A stretch of 64,000 nt of DNA from Clostridium porci. Lineage in GTDB: Bacteria > Bacillota > Clostridia > Lachnospirales > Lachnospiraceae. The stretch is taken from contig NZ_VUMD01000004.1 of assembly GCF_009696375.1 (NCBI RefSeq), positions 1-64,000 on the forward strand, in the 5' to 3' direction. Position numbers and translations under genes: made by a program. The number at the start of each line of letters is the position of its first letter. The first letter of the stretch is position 1. The notes under the pieces were generated by a model that did not search any database, was not told the DNA's origin, and worked only from the letters and a program-made list of their open reading frames with translations. Positions 8,923 to 16,219 of this stretch are shown piece by piece.

Positions 8923-9918
8923 TTATTCCGGCAACATCCATGACCAATGGTCACCCGTCTTTTTTGACTGGACACCAAGAGCCTTCTTCGCATTCCAAAG
9001 CGTTTTTCCTTTAATCCCACGACTCTCCGATTCCTTAATGATTACATTCTGTTCAACTGCCTCATCTGCCAATATCTCAAGTAGGAACTCTTTCGCTTCT
9101 TTTATCTTCTGTCCACGGTTATTGCCGCTCAGCAGATCATCCGCATTGATGTCATATTCCCCGATCCATTCAAATCCGTTGTATTTGTCCAACCGGAAAG
9201 CAATTGATTTTCCTTCTGACGCAAGAGAACTTTTCACATGGCAAATTACTCTGATTTCCGGCTTATTCTTTACTCTCCCTACAATCAGGACGCTCCTTGC
9301 CGCCGCCTGAAAGTCAATAGATCCAAGTCCTCTGTATGAAGATTTTCCGGTGCTGTTCTTGTTCATATGACCGATCAGGATAATCGCACAGCGATACTTT
9401 TCCGCCAGTACAGATACCCGTTTCATCAGCGGACGGATTTCATTTGCCCGGTGCATATCTACATCTGCTCCAAGAAAACTCTGAATTGGATCTAACACCA
9501 CAAATCGTGAATTAGTCTGCTGGATTGCCTACTCCAATCGTTCATCTAACATGGTCAAAGACTGTTCACTGTCGTCAATGACAAGCACTTTGGAACAATC
9601 TGCCCCAGCTGCCAGAAGACGGGGCTTTATGGTATCCACCAGCCCGTCTTTTGCTGTCTGGTAGATCACGTTGACTGGCTCGCCTGCCTGTTCTACGGGT
9701 TCTTCCTCTCCGTCCATTACTGGCAGCACAGGCTCACCTTTTGTCAGTTTTGCTATGAGCTGTAACACCATTGTTGTTTTCCCCTCCCCGGGATCTCCCT
9801 GTATGATTATCACTTTCCCATAGGGGATGAACGGATAGAGCAACCATTCCACCTGCTCTACCGCTACGTTCTCCATGTTAATCAATCGCAGTTCAGTCTT
9901 TAATTTTCTATTCTGCAT
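8923..9918 (-). pseudogene. RepA-like AAA ATPase interrupted by TAG
   Basis: ATG at 9918 with GGGAGG upstream. N-terminal part (129 residues) has Walker A IIQGDPGEGKTTM at about 38-50; the part after the break has VVLDPIQSFLG (Walker B region) and IILIGHMNK, matching RSF1010 RepA/DnaB-like hexameric replicative helicase ATPases. Both parts are in one frame, separated only by TAG at 9529-9531 within ERLE-stop-AIQQTNSRF, where the family usually has Gln. Read through, the protein would be about 331 residues. Either a nonsense mutation or a suppressed amber codon. Confidence 0.8.
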
Positions 9919-10017
9919 TTCAGCCTCCCATTGTAAAAAAAGATTGTCACAAATGGGAAACTCTGTTATACTCGCATTGTGATAGTTGATAACAGAAATT
10001 TCCCAGTTATCACAGCC

Positions 10018-10395
10018 CTAACAGTTGCCGCTGTCGGGGCTTTTTTCTTTATCCTGCCACAGATAACTTGCGCTATCCAGCAGCCAAATAATTGCTTTCA
10101 ACATATCCATACAGTCATTTTTCATATCCTGCAGTCCTTCTTCTGACAGTGTTCTTTCTGCCTGTTCAAGCTGTTCTGTCACTTCACGAATATTTGTCTG
10201 CATGATCTTTAATTCCTCTACCAACTGATAGATCAATTCTTTCTTTCCAACTACGCATACCCGATTATAAATACAGGAGTGTACAAAATAATCTCTTTTT
10301 GACATTCCACTTGCTAAAATCTTTGCTTCAATTTCTTCCCTTTCTCTGGGTGAAATCCGAAAGCTGATTGTCGGATACTTATGAACTCCGCTCAT
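10018..10395 (-). CDS. MobC-like mobilization protein
   Basis: 125 residues starting at the ATG whose first bases overlap the stop of the recombinase fragment (ATGA). The N-terminus, TISFRISPREREEIEAKILASGMSKRDYF, is the ribbon-helix-helix pattern of MobC-type relaxosome proteins; the rest is a coiled coil (ELKIMQTNIREVTEQLEQAERTLSEE, about 66-92). It would help the MobV relaxase bind oriT. The stop is TAG, and the same frame runs on without other stops into the RepA-like gene. Confidence 0.7.
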   Translation of the reverse strand: MSGVHKYPTISFRISPREREEIEAKILASGMSKRDYFVHSCIYNRVCVVGKKELIYQLVEELKIMQTNIREVTEQLEQAERTLSEEGLQDMKNDCMDMLKAIIWLLDSASYLWQDKEKSPDSGNC

Positions 10396-10570
10396 TCCTC
10401 GTCCTCCCTGTTATTTTCAATTTCCAGCCTGTCCGCAAGCTCTCCCTGTTTGTTGGGATATAAATGCGAATAGGTGTTTAACGTGGTTTCAATTTTCTCA
10501 TGCCCCAGCCGATCCGCAATCGCCAATGGAGTAAATCCCATTTCCACAAGTAGAGAAGCATGCGAGTGCC
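10392..10570 (-). pseudogene. 3' fragment of a tyrosine recombinase, cut by the ICE end
   Basis: On the minus strand the sequence reads HSHASLLVEMGFTPLAIADR, LGHEKIETTLNTYSHLYP and ends EIENNREDEE with TGA at 10392-10394. HSHASLL, LGH and the Tyr of NTYSHLYP are the C-terminal catalytic motifs of tyrosine recombinases (RHxH, LGH, Tyr). The catalytic Arg and everything before it are missing: homology stops at 10570, exactly where ICE-like sequence begins. The other half may lie beyond the right end of the ICE, outside this window. Confidence 0.75.
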
Positions 10571-10829
10571 CTTACGGTATAATTACGACAAACCGGAAAA
10601 GCCCCGTATTTCAAGGGTTTTCGGTTATCAGGCAAGGTTTTTCATCCTTTTCCAACCCGAAAAATCAAGCCGCGAAGTAGTTATATCGTAGGAGGTGTTA
10701 TATTAACGACAAAAACTAAATACCGTTTGGGCGGGCTGTCTGCCTGCCCAAGAAATCAGGACATTTCCTCTGAAAAGAAGAAATGTCCTTTTTTTGTACC
10801 CAAAATCCAATACCGATAGGAGGAAAACA
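10571..10829 (+). other. ICE left-end non-coding region with Int-arm-like repeats
   Basis: No gene seen. Two related direct repeats, GTATAATTACGACAAAC (10577-10593) and GTTATATTAACGACAAAAAC (10697-10716), share TA-ACGACAAA and could be arm-type sites for the ICE integrase. A dyad TTGGGC..GCCCAA (about 10727-10751) and a terminator follow. ParA, often found upstream of ParB in this family, is absent. Confidence 0.4.
10758..10795 (+). terminator. Rho-independent terminator upstream of parB
   Basis: The arms AGGACATTTC (10758-10767) and GAAATGTCCT (10780-10789) pair perfectly, followed by seven T. It would stop transcription entering the ICE from the left end, so parB should have its own promoter or depend on read-through. 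Confidence 0.75.
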
Positions 10830-11744
10830 ATGCCGGAGAAAACCACGCAGAAAGAGCATGGTAAAAAGACCGCGCCTCCCTCGGAAAAGGAAGTACAACC
10901 GGAAGTCGTTATCCAAATCCCACTTGCCGAACTGCATCCTTTTCCAGATCACCCATTTCAGGTGAGGGATGATGATTCCATGAGGGAAACCGCAGAAAGC
11001 GTCAAGGCGTATGGCGTACTCGTCCCCGCGATTGTCCGTCCACGGGAAGAAGGTGGATATGAAATCATTGCCGGACACCGCCGCAAACACGCCTGTGAAC
11101 TGGCAGAGCTGGCTACCATGCCTGCCATCGTCCGAAACATGGACAGGGACACCGCAACCATCATCATGGTGGACAGCAACCTTCAGCGCGAAAACATCCT
11201 GCCCTCTGAACGCGCCAAAGCATACAAGATGAAAATGGATGCCATCAAACGGCAGGGCGCACGGACGGATTTAACTTCGCCGAATATTTCGGCTAAGTTC
11301 CGAAGCGACGATGAAATCGGACAGGAAGCCGGTGTGAGCGGTGATACCATCCGCAACTATATCTCCCTGACGCAGTTAGTCCCGGAGCTTCAGCAGATGG
11401 TGGATGAAAAGAAAATCGCCCTTACTCCCGCGTATCAGCTTGCGGCGCTTACCCCCAAGGAACAAACCCTGCTGCTTGAAACCATCGACAGCGAACAGGC
11501 CACGCCCTCGCTGTCCCAGGCGCAGAGAATGAAGAAACTCAGTCAGAGCGGCGAACTGAATGAGGACACCATGCTCTCGATTATGATGGAGCAGAAGAAA
11601 CCCGAAGTGTGGAATTTGACCATTCCCATGGACAAGATCAAAAAATACTTCCCGCGCTCCTACACGCCGCAGCGCATGGAGGAAGTCATATTCAAGTTAC
11701 TGGACGCATGGCAGAAAAAGCGCCAGCGCGACCAAAGCCGATGA
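10830..11744 (+). CDS. ParB-like partition/nuclease protein
   Basis: 304 residues; ATG at 10830 behind AGGAGGAAAACA. An N-terminal ParB/Srx domain carries the LHPFPDHPFQVRDD and GYEIIAGHRRKHACELA boxes (about 33-100), the latter being the CTP/DNA-binding motif. A helix-turn-helix follows (IGQEAGVSGDTIRNYI, about 165-182). It could help maintain the excised circle or act as a regulator. It is first in the ICE gene row, followed after 54 bases by the 204-residue ORF. The linker before the HTH carries the palindrome at 11274-11298 (residues TSPNISAK), repeated in the gene at 51846-52346. Confidence 0.85.
   Translation: MPEKTTQKEHGKKTAPPSEKEVQPEVVIQIPLAELHPFPDHPFQVRDDDSMRETAESVKAYGVLVPAIVRPREEGGYEIIAGHRRKHACELAELATMPAIVRNMDRDTATIIMVDSNLQRENILPSERAKAYKMKMDAIKRQGARTDLTSPNISAKFRSDDEIGQEAGVSGDTIRNYISLTQLVPELQQMVDEKKIALTPAYQLAALTPKEQTLLLETIDSEQATPSLSQAQRMKKLSQSGELNEDTMLSIMMEQKKPEVWNLTIPMDKIKKYFPRSYTPQRMEEVIFKLLDAWQKKRQRDQSR
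11274..11298 (+). repeat. In-frame 25-base palindrome, copy 1 (inside parB)
   Basis: Arms ACTTCGCCGAA and TTCGGCTAAGT around the central TAT; the sequence is nearly its own reverse complement. It encodes TSPNISAK. Copy 2 at 52302-52326 has identical arms and a different central triplet. Confidence 0.7.
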
Positions 11745-11798
11745 TCGGACGAGCCTTTATGCTTGTCCGATATTTTTTATGCCCGGAAGGAGGAACCC

Positions 11799-12413
11799 AT
11801 GTATATCAATACTTTCAAATACAGCCCGGAGGATGTTAGCTGCCATCTTTGCACCGAGTATGTGAAAAAAGTGGGCTGTACCGCTCTGCGCTGCCCTTGG
11901 CTGGCAGAACGCATCGAAGCCGGTGTGGTAGGCTACCGCGAAGCGATCATGGAAACCTTTTCTTATGACCGCCGCCTGTTCTACCGCTTCAAGCTGCTTA
12001 TCAAGCATTTCCACGGAAGTCTGTGGAGCAACGAACAGCATGAGCGCAGGATGCACTTTGAACGCGCCATCCAGAAGTATCGCCGCTCCCGCGATACCAA
12101 TGCCTACCATGCGGCGATGTATCTGCTGACTGCCAATGATGACATTCACCGCCGCACGGCGAACTGCTTCTGCAAGCATGGCATTGAGTTTGGCTATGCC
12201 GTACTTCGCAACATCTCTCCCCATAACTACGCCCTGTTCATGGCGGCGCGTGACCTGTACTCCAAAACGGAATCTGTCACCGTAGAGGACTTGTCAGACC
12301 CGGAGATCATCGACCTGGAAGCGCTGCGCCTGATCGTCAATGCCACCCTTATCGCAAGATATGGCCTTGCCGCCTTTCAGATCAAAGCGCGTGGTGCTGA
12401 GTATGGGAGCTGA
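11799..12413 (+). CDS. Conserved ICE hypothetical protein (204 aa)
   Basis: I chose the ATG at 11799 (MYINTFKYSPEDVSCHLC) with GGAAGGAGG upstream; an in-frame earlier start at 11763 has no ribosome site. The N-terminus has a Cys pair pattern (CHLC...VGCTALRCPWLAERI) that could bind a metal; the middle is helical and Arg-rich (HERRMHFERAIQKYRRSRDTNAYHAAMYLLT). The C-terminus overlaps the next ORF. I recognise the protein as a regular companion of ParB in gut ICEs but know no function. Confidence 0.7.
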   Translation: MYINTFKYSPEDVSCHLCTEYVKKVGCTALRCPWLAERIEAGVVGYREAIMETFSYDRRLFYRFKLLIKHFHGSLWSNEQHERRMHFERAIQKYRRSRDTNAYHAAMYLLTANDDIHRRTANCFCKHGIEFGYAVLRNISPHNYALFMAARDLYSKTESVTVEDLSDPEIIDLEALRLIVNATLIARYGLAAFQIKARGAEYGS

Positions 12414-12669
12414 TGCTGACTTCATCGGCGGTCACGACATCCTCGCGCTGGAACGCTTCATGGATGAAACCCGCCACATGATTATTTTTGATGTGCTGAC
12501 CGCGGAATCCCCTGTGGGTGATAAAGGTGAGCGGCTGCGGCTGTTCCTCTCCGATAAGGGGTACGAAAAAGCCCTGGCATCCGAAAAACGCGGTGAAATC
12601 AAAATCCGCAAACACGCCGCCATTATCGAGGGACATATCCTCGCTGACCGGAAAAAGCGGCGTCACTAA
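12403..12669 (+). CDS. Conserved ICE hypothetical protein (88 aa)
   Basis: The ATG at 12403 overlaps the previous stop by 11 bases; an open frame extends to 12340, so the start is uncertain and no strong ribosome site is visible. The core reads DILALERFMDETRHMIIF, SPVGDKGERLRLFLSDKGYEKAL and IKIRKHAAIIEGHIL, a compact alpha/beta pattern. No known function; its place between two other accessory ORFs of the ParB row is the only context. Confidence 0.55.
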   Translation: MGADADFIGGHDILALERFMDETRHMIIFDVLTAESPVGDKGERLRLFLSDKGYEKALASEKRGEIKIRKHAAIIEGHILADRKKRRH

Positions 12670-12689
12670 AAAGATTGGAGGGATTTACC

Positions 12690-13193
12690 TTGAACAAAGT
12701 AACAGAACTGGAAAATGCGCTGACCGAGCTTTTCCGCAAAGGTACAGAAGTCGGCTATTCCGAAACGGAGATCGACGAGTTTCTGGAGGACATAGACTAC
12801 GATACCCTGCTGCAAGCGGTCTGGAACAATGCCGAAACGGTCTACTCCTACCGCGCTGACGGTGAGCATGAGTTCAGTATGGACTATCGCGGCACTGAGT
12901 TGTTTAAGCAGAGAGCAACCCTGCTGTATGAGGATATGGGTGAGGGCTTCGCCGGTGCGGTAGTTGCCGCCCGTTCTATGGAGCTGTGGCTGCTTGAAGA
13001 TATGGGCTTTGCCATCGTTGCGAACTTCTATGTTGAAGTGGGCAACGGCGAGTACATCACCGAGTACCGTGTTTACAAGGGCAGCGATTGGACGGACAGC
13101 GACCTTGATCTGGATTTGGAGGACTTGGTTGCCGAGCTTGCCGCCATGTGCGAACCCTACTACGACCATACCCAGCCTATCTATGAGCTGTAA
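12690..13193 (+). CDS. Acidic ICE hypothetical protein (167 aa)
   Basis: TTG start at 12690, eight bases after GGAGGG; an earlier in-frame TTG (12675) overlaps that ribosome site, so is less likely. The protein is very acidic (TDSDLDLDLEDLVAELAAMCEPYYD near the end). It resembles antirestriction/DNA-mimic proteins in charge only; I do not recognise a family, so no function is given. Confidence 0.65.
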   Translation: MNKVTELENALTELFRKGTEVGYSETEIDEFLEDIDYDTLLQAVWNNAETVYSYRADGEHEFSMDYRGTELFKQRATLLYEDMGEGFAGAVVAARSMELWLLEDMGFAIVANFYVEVGNGEYITEYRVYKGSDWTDSDLDLDLEDLVAELAAMCEPYYDHTQPIYEL

Positions 13194-13227
13194 AAGCGGA
13201 AAGGAGTGAAAACAGAGGGGCTTCCCC

Positions 13228-14010
13228 ATGCGGGAAACCATTCAGAACAATACTGAAAAACAATTTCATGCGGTCAGCCTGTCGGGTGGAAAAGACAGTA
13301 CCGCTATGCTTCTGCTGATGATCGAGCGCGGTATGCCCATCGACATGGTACTGTCTGCGGATACCGGCATGGAGTTCCCGGAAATGTATGAGCATCTTGC
13401 CAAGCTGGATGACCACCTGTGCCGGGAGCGCGGTCTGCATATCACCACCCTGCGCCATCCCAAAGGCTTTGAATACTGTATGTTCGATGAACCGAAGCAG
13501 AAACCGAAAAGTCTGGAAAACCGTGCAAGGCTGGGCATCCCTCCTTACGGCAATGGCTGGCCGGGAATCCGTGTGCGCTGGTGTACCGGGCAGCTCAAAA
13601 CCCACCTTATCAGCAAGGAAGTCAACCGGCTCAAAGGCGAATTGGGTGCGCTTCACTATGTCGGCATTGCCGCAGATGAAGCGTGGCGCTGCAAGGATGA
13701 ACAATATCCTCTTGTGGATTGGGGCATCACGGAAGCACAGGCGCTTCAAGCCTGTTATGACCGGGGATTTGATTTCGGCGGGCTGTATGAGATTTATAAC
13801 CGTGCATCCTGCTGGTGCTGCCCGTTCCAGAGGATCGGTGAGCTTCGGAAACTGAGAAAACATCACCCGGAGCTGTGGGCGAAGCTGCTGGAAATGGACA
13901 ACCGCGCAAGGGCGCAGTTCGGCCCCGGCCCGCTGGGACAGTTCAAAAAGGACTGGAGCGTTGAGCGGCTGGAAGTACGATTCGCCAAGGAGGACGAACA
14001 GGAAGCCTGA
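13228..14010 (+). CDS. PAPS-reductase-family (IbrA/DndC-like) PP-loop protein
   Basis: 260 residues; ATG at 13228 after GAGGGG. The PP-loop SGGKDSTAMLLL is at residues 19-30 and adenylates a substrate with ATP in this family. A tail cysteine cluster, ASCWCCPFQR (about 190-200), and an earlier VRWCTGQLK are typical of the phosphoadenosine phosphosulfate reductase-like branch that includes IbrA and DndC. No sulfate-assimilation genes are nearby, so classical PAPS reduction is unlikely. ParB lies 1.5 kb upstream in the same gene row, recalling the E. coli IbrA/IbrB pair (PAPS-reductase-like plus ParB-like). Confidence 0.8.
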   Translation: MRETIQNNTEKQFHAVSLSGGKDSTAMLLLMIERGMPIDMVLSADTGMEFPEMYEHLAKLDDHLCRERGLHITTLRHPKGFEYCMFDEPKQKPKSLENRARLGIPPYGNGWPGIRVRWCTGQLKTHLISKEVNRLKGELGALHYVGIAADEAWRCKDEQYPLVDWGITEAQALQACYDRGFDFGGLYEIYNRASCWCCPFQRIGELRKLRKHHPELWAKLLEMDNRARAQFGPGPLGQFKKDWSVERLEVRFAKEDEQEA

Positions 14011-14038
14011 CCGCAGTACGGAAAGGAAATAAACTGCC

Positions 14039-14905
14039 ATGGCTGTATTTCGCGTTGAACGGACGCGGGATTATACGGTGATGTGCAACCATCACCTGAA
14101 AGACAGCAACCTTTCCCTCAAAGCAAAGGGACTGCTATCCATGATGCTGTCCCTGCCTGATGAGTGGAACTACACTACGCGAGGGCTGGCGGCAATCTGC
14201 AAGGAGGGTGTAGATGCCATAGGCAAAACGCTCAAAGAGCTGGAACAGGCAGGCTACATCATACGCCAACGGCTTCGCGGCAAGGATGGGCGGATCTCCG
14301 ACACGGAATACACCATCTTTGAGAAACCCCGGAAACCGAAAAACTCTGCACCGGATACGACCCCACCAGATACGGAAAACCCGTATATGGTAAATCCAGA
14401 TATGGAGGAATCAGATGCGGAGAAACCGGATACGGATAATCCCGCGCAATTAAATACTAAGAAATCAAATACTCAAAAAACAATTACTGATCTATCAAAT
14501 ACTCATTCATTCTTTCCTTCTGCTGCGCCTACGGCAGACAGACTGACGGACGGATTTGATAAAAGAGCAGAAATCAAGGAGCAGATAGAGTATGACTGTA
14601 TCTGCCAGCAGCATGACCGTATGCAGCTTGACGAGCTTGTGGAAATCATGCTGGAGGTTGCCATGAACCGAAGTCCCACCATCAAGATCGGGCGGGATGC
14701 GGAATACCCCACGGGATTTGTCCAACAGCGGTTTGAGAAGATAACCTCCATGCACATCGAAAAGGTTATGGACGGTATCCGGGAAAACACTACCCGCGTC
14801 TGGAACACAAAAGCCTATCTCATGGCAGCGTTGTTCAACTCCGTTTCCACCATCGACAACCACTACACCATGCTGGTCAATCACGATTTTCACAGCGGCC
14901 TGTAA
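14039..14905 (+). CDS. Helix-turn-helix replication-initiator-like protein (DUF6017 type)
   Basis: 288 residues; ATG at 14039 after GGAAAGGAAATAAACTGCC. Residues 1-95 form a winged helix like RepA N-terminal domains (MSLPDEWNYTTRGLAAICKEGVDAIGKTLKELEQAGYI). A repetitive acidic linker follows with PDT..PYMVNPDMEESDAEKPDTDNP repeats (about 105-140). The C-terminal 110 residues (EIKEQIEYDCICQQ..., NTKAYLMAALFNS) match the DUF6017 domain seen in ICE replication proteins. It likely binds DNA for replication or maintenance of the excised ICE. Confidence 0.75.
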   Translation: MAVFRVERTRDYTVMCNHHLKDSNLSLKAKGLLSMMLSLPDEWNYTTRGLAAICKEGVDAIGKTLKELEQAGYIIRQRLRGKDGRISDTEYTIFEKPRKPKNSAPDTTPPDTENPYMVNPDMEESDAEKPDTDNPAQLNTKKSNTQKTITDLSNTHSFFPSAAPTADRLTDGFDKRAEIKEQIEYDCICQQHDRMQLDELVEIMLEVAMNRSPTIKIGRDAEYPTGFVQQRFEKITSMHIEKVMDGIRENTTRVWNTKAYLMAALFNSVSTIDNHYTMLVNHDFHSGL

Positions 14906-14953
14906 AGGGTCGCTATTTTCATGCCCGAAACGGAAGAAAGGAGTTTGATACCC

Positions 14954-15316
14954 ATGAAACGCCCTATTGCCTACATCACCGCCCCCTGGGGCGAGAACGA
15001 ATTTGAAAACACCGAAAATGCCGCCAAGTATTGCAGGGCTGTCTATGACGCTGGCTTCTCGCCTATCTGTCCCATGCTGTTCCTGCCCCTGTTCCTGAGT
15101 GATGAAATCCCCCAGGAGCATAAGGACGGTATCGACATGGCGCGTGAATATCTGCGCCGCTCCCATGTGCTTGTTGTCTGCGGCAATACCGTGGACGAAA
15201 GCATGAAGAACGACATTGCCGTTGCGGAACGCCTGCGGATCACCGCTACCACGCTGGACGGCATCCTGACCGTTAAGGGACAGGGACGCGCAGAAGGAGG
15301 ACACCGCCGTGAATAA
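14954..15316 (+). CDS. DUF4406 (nucleoside deoxyribosyltransferase-like) protein
   Basis: 120 residues; I chose the ATG at 14954 (MKRPIAYITAPW) behind GAAAGGAGTTTGATACCC. The pattern AYITAPWGENEFENTENAAKYCRAVYDAGFSPICP, DMAREYLRRSHVLVVCGN and S-MKNDIAVAERL matches DUF4406, a Rossmann-like fold related to nucleoside 2-deoxyribosyltransferases. A nucleotide-cleaving activity is plausible but unproven. It overlaps the next gene by 8 bases. Confidence 0.75.
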   Translation: MKRPIAYITAPWGENEFENTENAAKYCRAVYDAGFSPICPMLFLPLFLSDEIPQEHKDGIDMAREYLRRSHVLVVCGNTVDESMKNDIAVAERLRITATTLDGILTVKGQGRAEGGHRRE

Positions 15317-15656
15317 GAACGATGAAAAGAAACGGGCAGAGTACTATCTGCGCGTATCCAAAATCCTGCGGGAAGCATCCATCAAAATGGGGCTTCGCTC
15401 TGCGCTGGGGTATGTATTCACATCCGAGGAACGAAAAGCCCTGTCGGATATTCAACAGATATTCTTCCCGGAGCAGGAAGCTTCAACGGATGTGGATTAC
15501 ACCGTTCTCAATAAGGCTTCCGGTATTCTGATCGACGCATGGGCTGGTGTTCCCGTTGCATATCTGCCGCCCGCCAACAAACTGCGGATTGCCGAGAATA
15601 CGGCAAAGCAGCTTCGCAACCAGCCGGTACATTTCGGAGAAAGGAGAAGCAAATGA
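15309..15656 (+). CDS. Small conserved ICE protein (115 aa)
   Basis: GTG start at 15309 behind GGAGGACACCGCC, overlapping the previous gene. The sequence is helical (AEYYLRVSKILREASIKMGLRSALGYVFTSEERKALSDI). The stop overlaps the ATG of a 13-codon ORF (15653-15694, MRIIYLRRLVVPP) that has its own GGAG site. Family not recognised. Confidence 0.6.
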   Translation: MNKNDEKKRAEYYLRVSKILREASIKMGLRSALGYVFTSEERKALSDIQQIFFPEQEASTDVDYTVLNKASGILIDAWAGVPVAYLPPANKLRIAENTAKQLRNQPVHFGERRSK

Positions 15657-15742
15657 GGATTATCTATCTTCGCCGTTTGGTGGTTCCACCTTAGTGCCTG
15701 CCCGTTCTCCCTGCAAATCTGAGGAAAGGAGCGTGATAAGTC

Positions 15743-16219
15743 GTGCAGGAAGAAGTTGAACAGAAAGTAGTTTCGCTGATCGTAGACTGCGGAAAGCTGG
15801 GCGAACAGGAATTGCGAAAAGCCCTTGCCAAACTGGTGGAGCAGATGAAAGCAAGCCATCAGAAGCATCAGTACAACAAGGAAAATCCCCACGGCAAGAT
15901 GACCGTCAAGCAGCTTGCCGCCAAGGATAAGGGCTTGCAGAGCATCGAGGTCACGGATAAGAACATCGGCTCATTCAACCGCGTTGCCCGGAAGTACGGC
16001 ATTGACTTCGCTCCGTTCAAGGTCAAGGGTGAAAACCGGTATTTGGTGTTCTTCAAAGCACCGGATGCCGATGCCATGACTGCCGCGTTCAAGGAATACA
16101 CCGCCAAACAGGTCAAAAAAGCGGAGCGCCCCTCCGTACTGGAAAAGCTCCAGCATTTCAAGGCGCTTATTAAATCGGCTGTGGTGGACAGGACGAAACG
16201 GAAGGAGCTGGAACGATGA
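15743..16219 (+). CDS. PcfB-family (DUF3801) conjugation protein
   Basis: 158 residues; GTG start at 15743. The pattern NKENPHGKMTVKQLAAKDKGLQSIEVTDKNIGSFNRVARKYGIDFAPFKVKGENRYLVFFKAPDADAMTAAF matches PcfB/DUF3801, which in pCF10 works next to the coupling protein PcfC to bring the relaxosome to the secretion channel. It overlaps the VirD4 gene start by 4 bases (ATGA), fitting that role. Confidence 0.85.
   Translation: MQEEVEQKVVSLIVDCGKLGEQELRKALAKLVEQMKASHQKHQYNKENPHGKMTVKQLAAKDKGLQSIEVTDKNIGSFNRVARKYGIDFAPFKVKGENRYLVFFKAPDADAMTAAFKEYTAKQVKKAERPSVLEKLQHFKALIKSAVVDRTKRKELER

Larger units (their letters stand above)
6842..10570 (-). mobile_element. Remnant of a mobilizable element (mobV, repA-like, mobC, int fragment)
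   Basis: A minus-strand block with all the parts of a small mobilizable element: the 3' piece of a tyrosine recombinase, a MobC-like protein, a RepA-like ATPase, two small conserved ORFs, a candidate oriT and a MobV relaxase. The recombinase is cut at 10,570, where the ICE sequence begins. TAG codons break the relaxase and the ATPase. The block is therefore probably immobile by itself, although its oriT might still be used in trans. Confidence 0.7.

Noticed and set aside
10396-10570. A complete tyrosine recombinase
   Set aside because: Only the last third of the catalytic domain is present; the sequence before 10571 (minus strand) is unrelated ICE DNA.
14507-15304. A 265-residue minus-strand ORF
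   Set aside because: It is antisense to the DUF6017-like and DUF4406 genes, with low-likelihood composition; typical of GC-rich shadow frames in this ICE.
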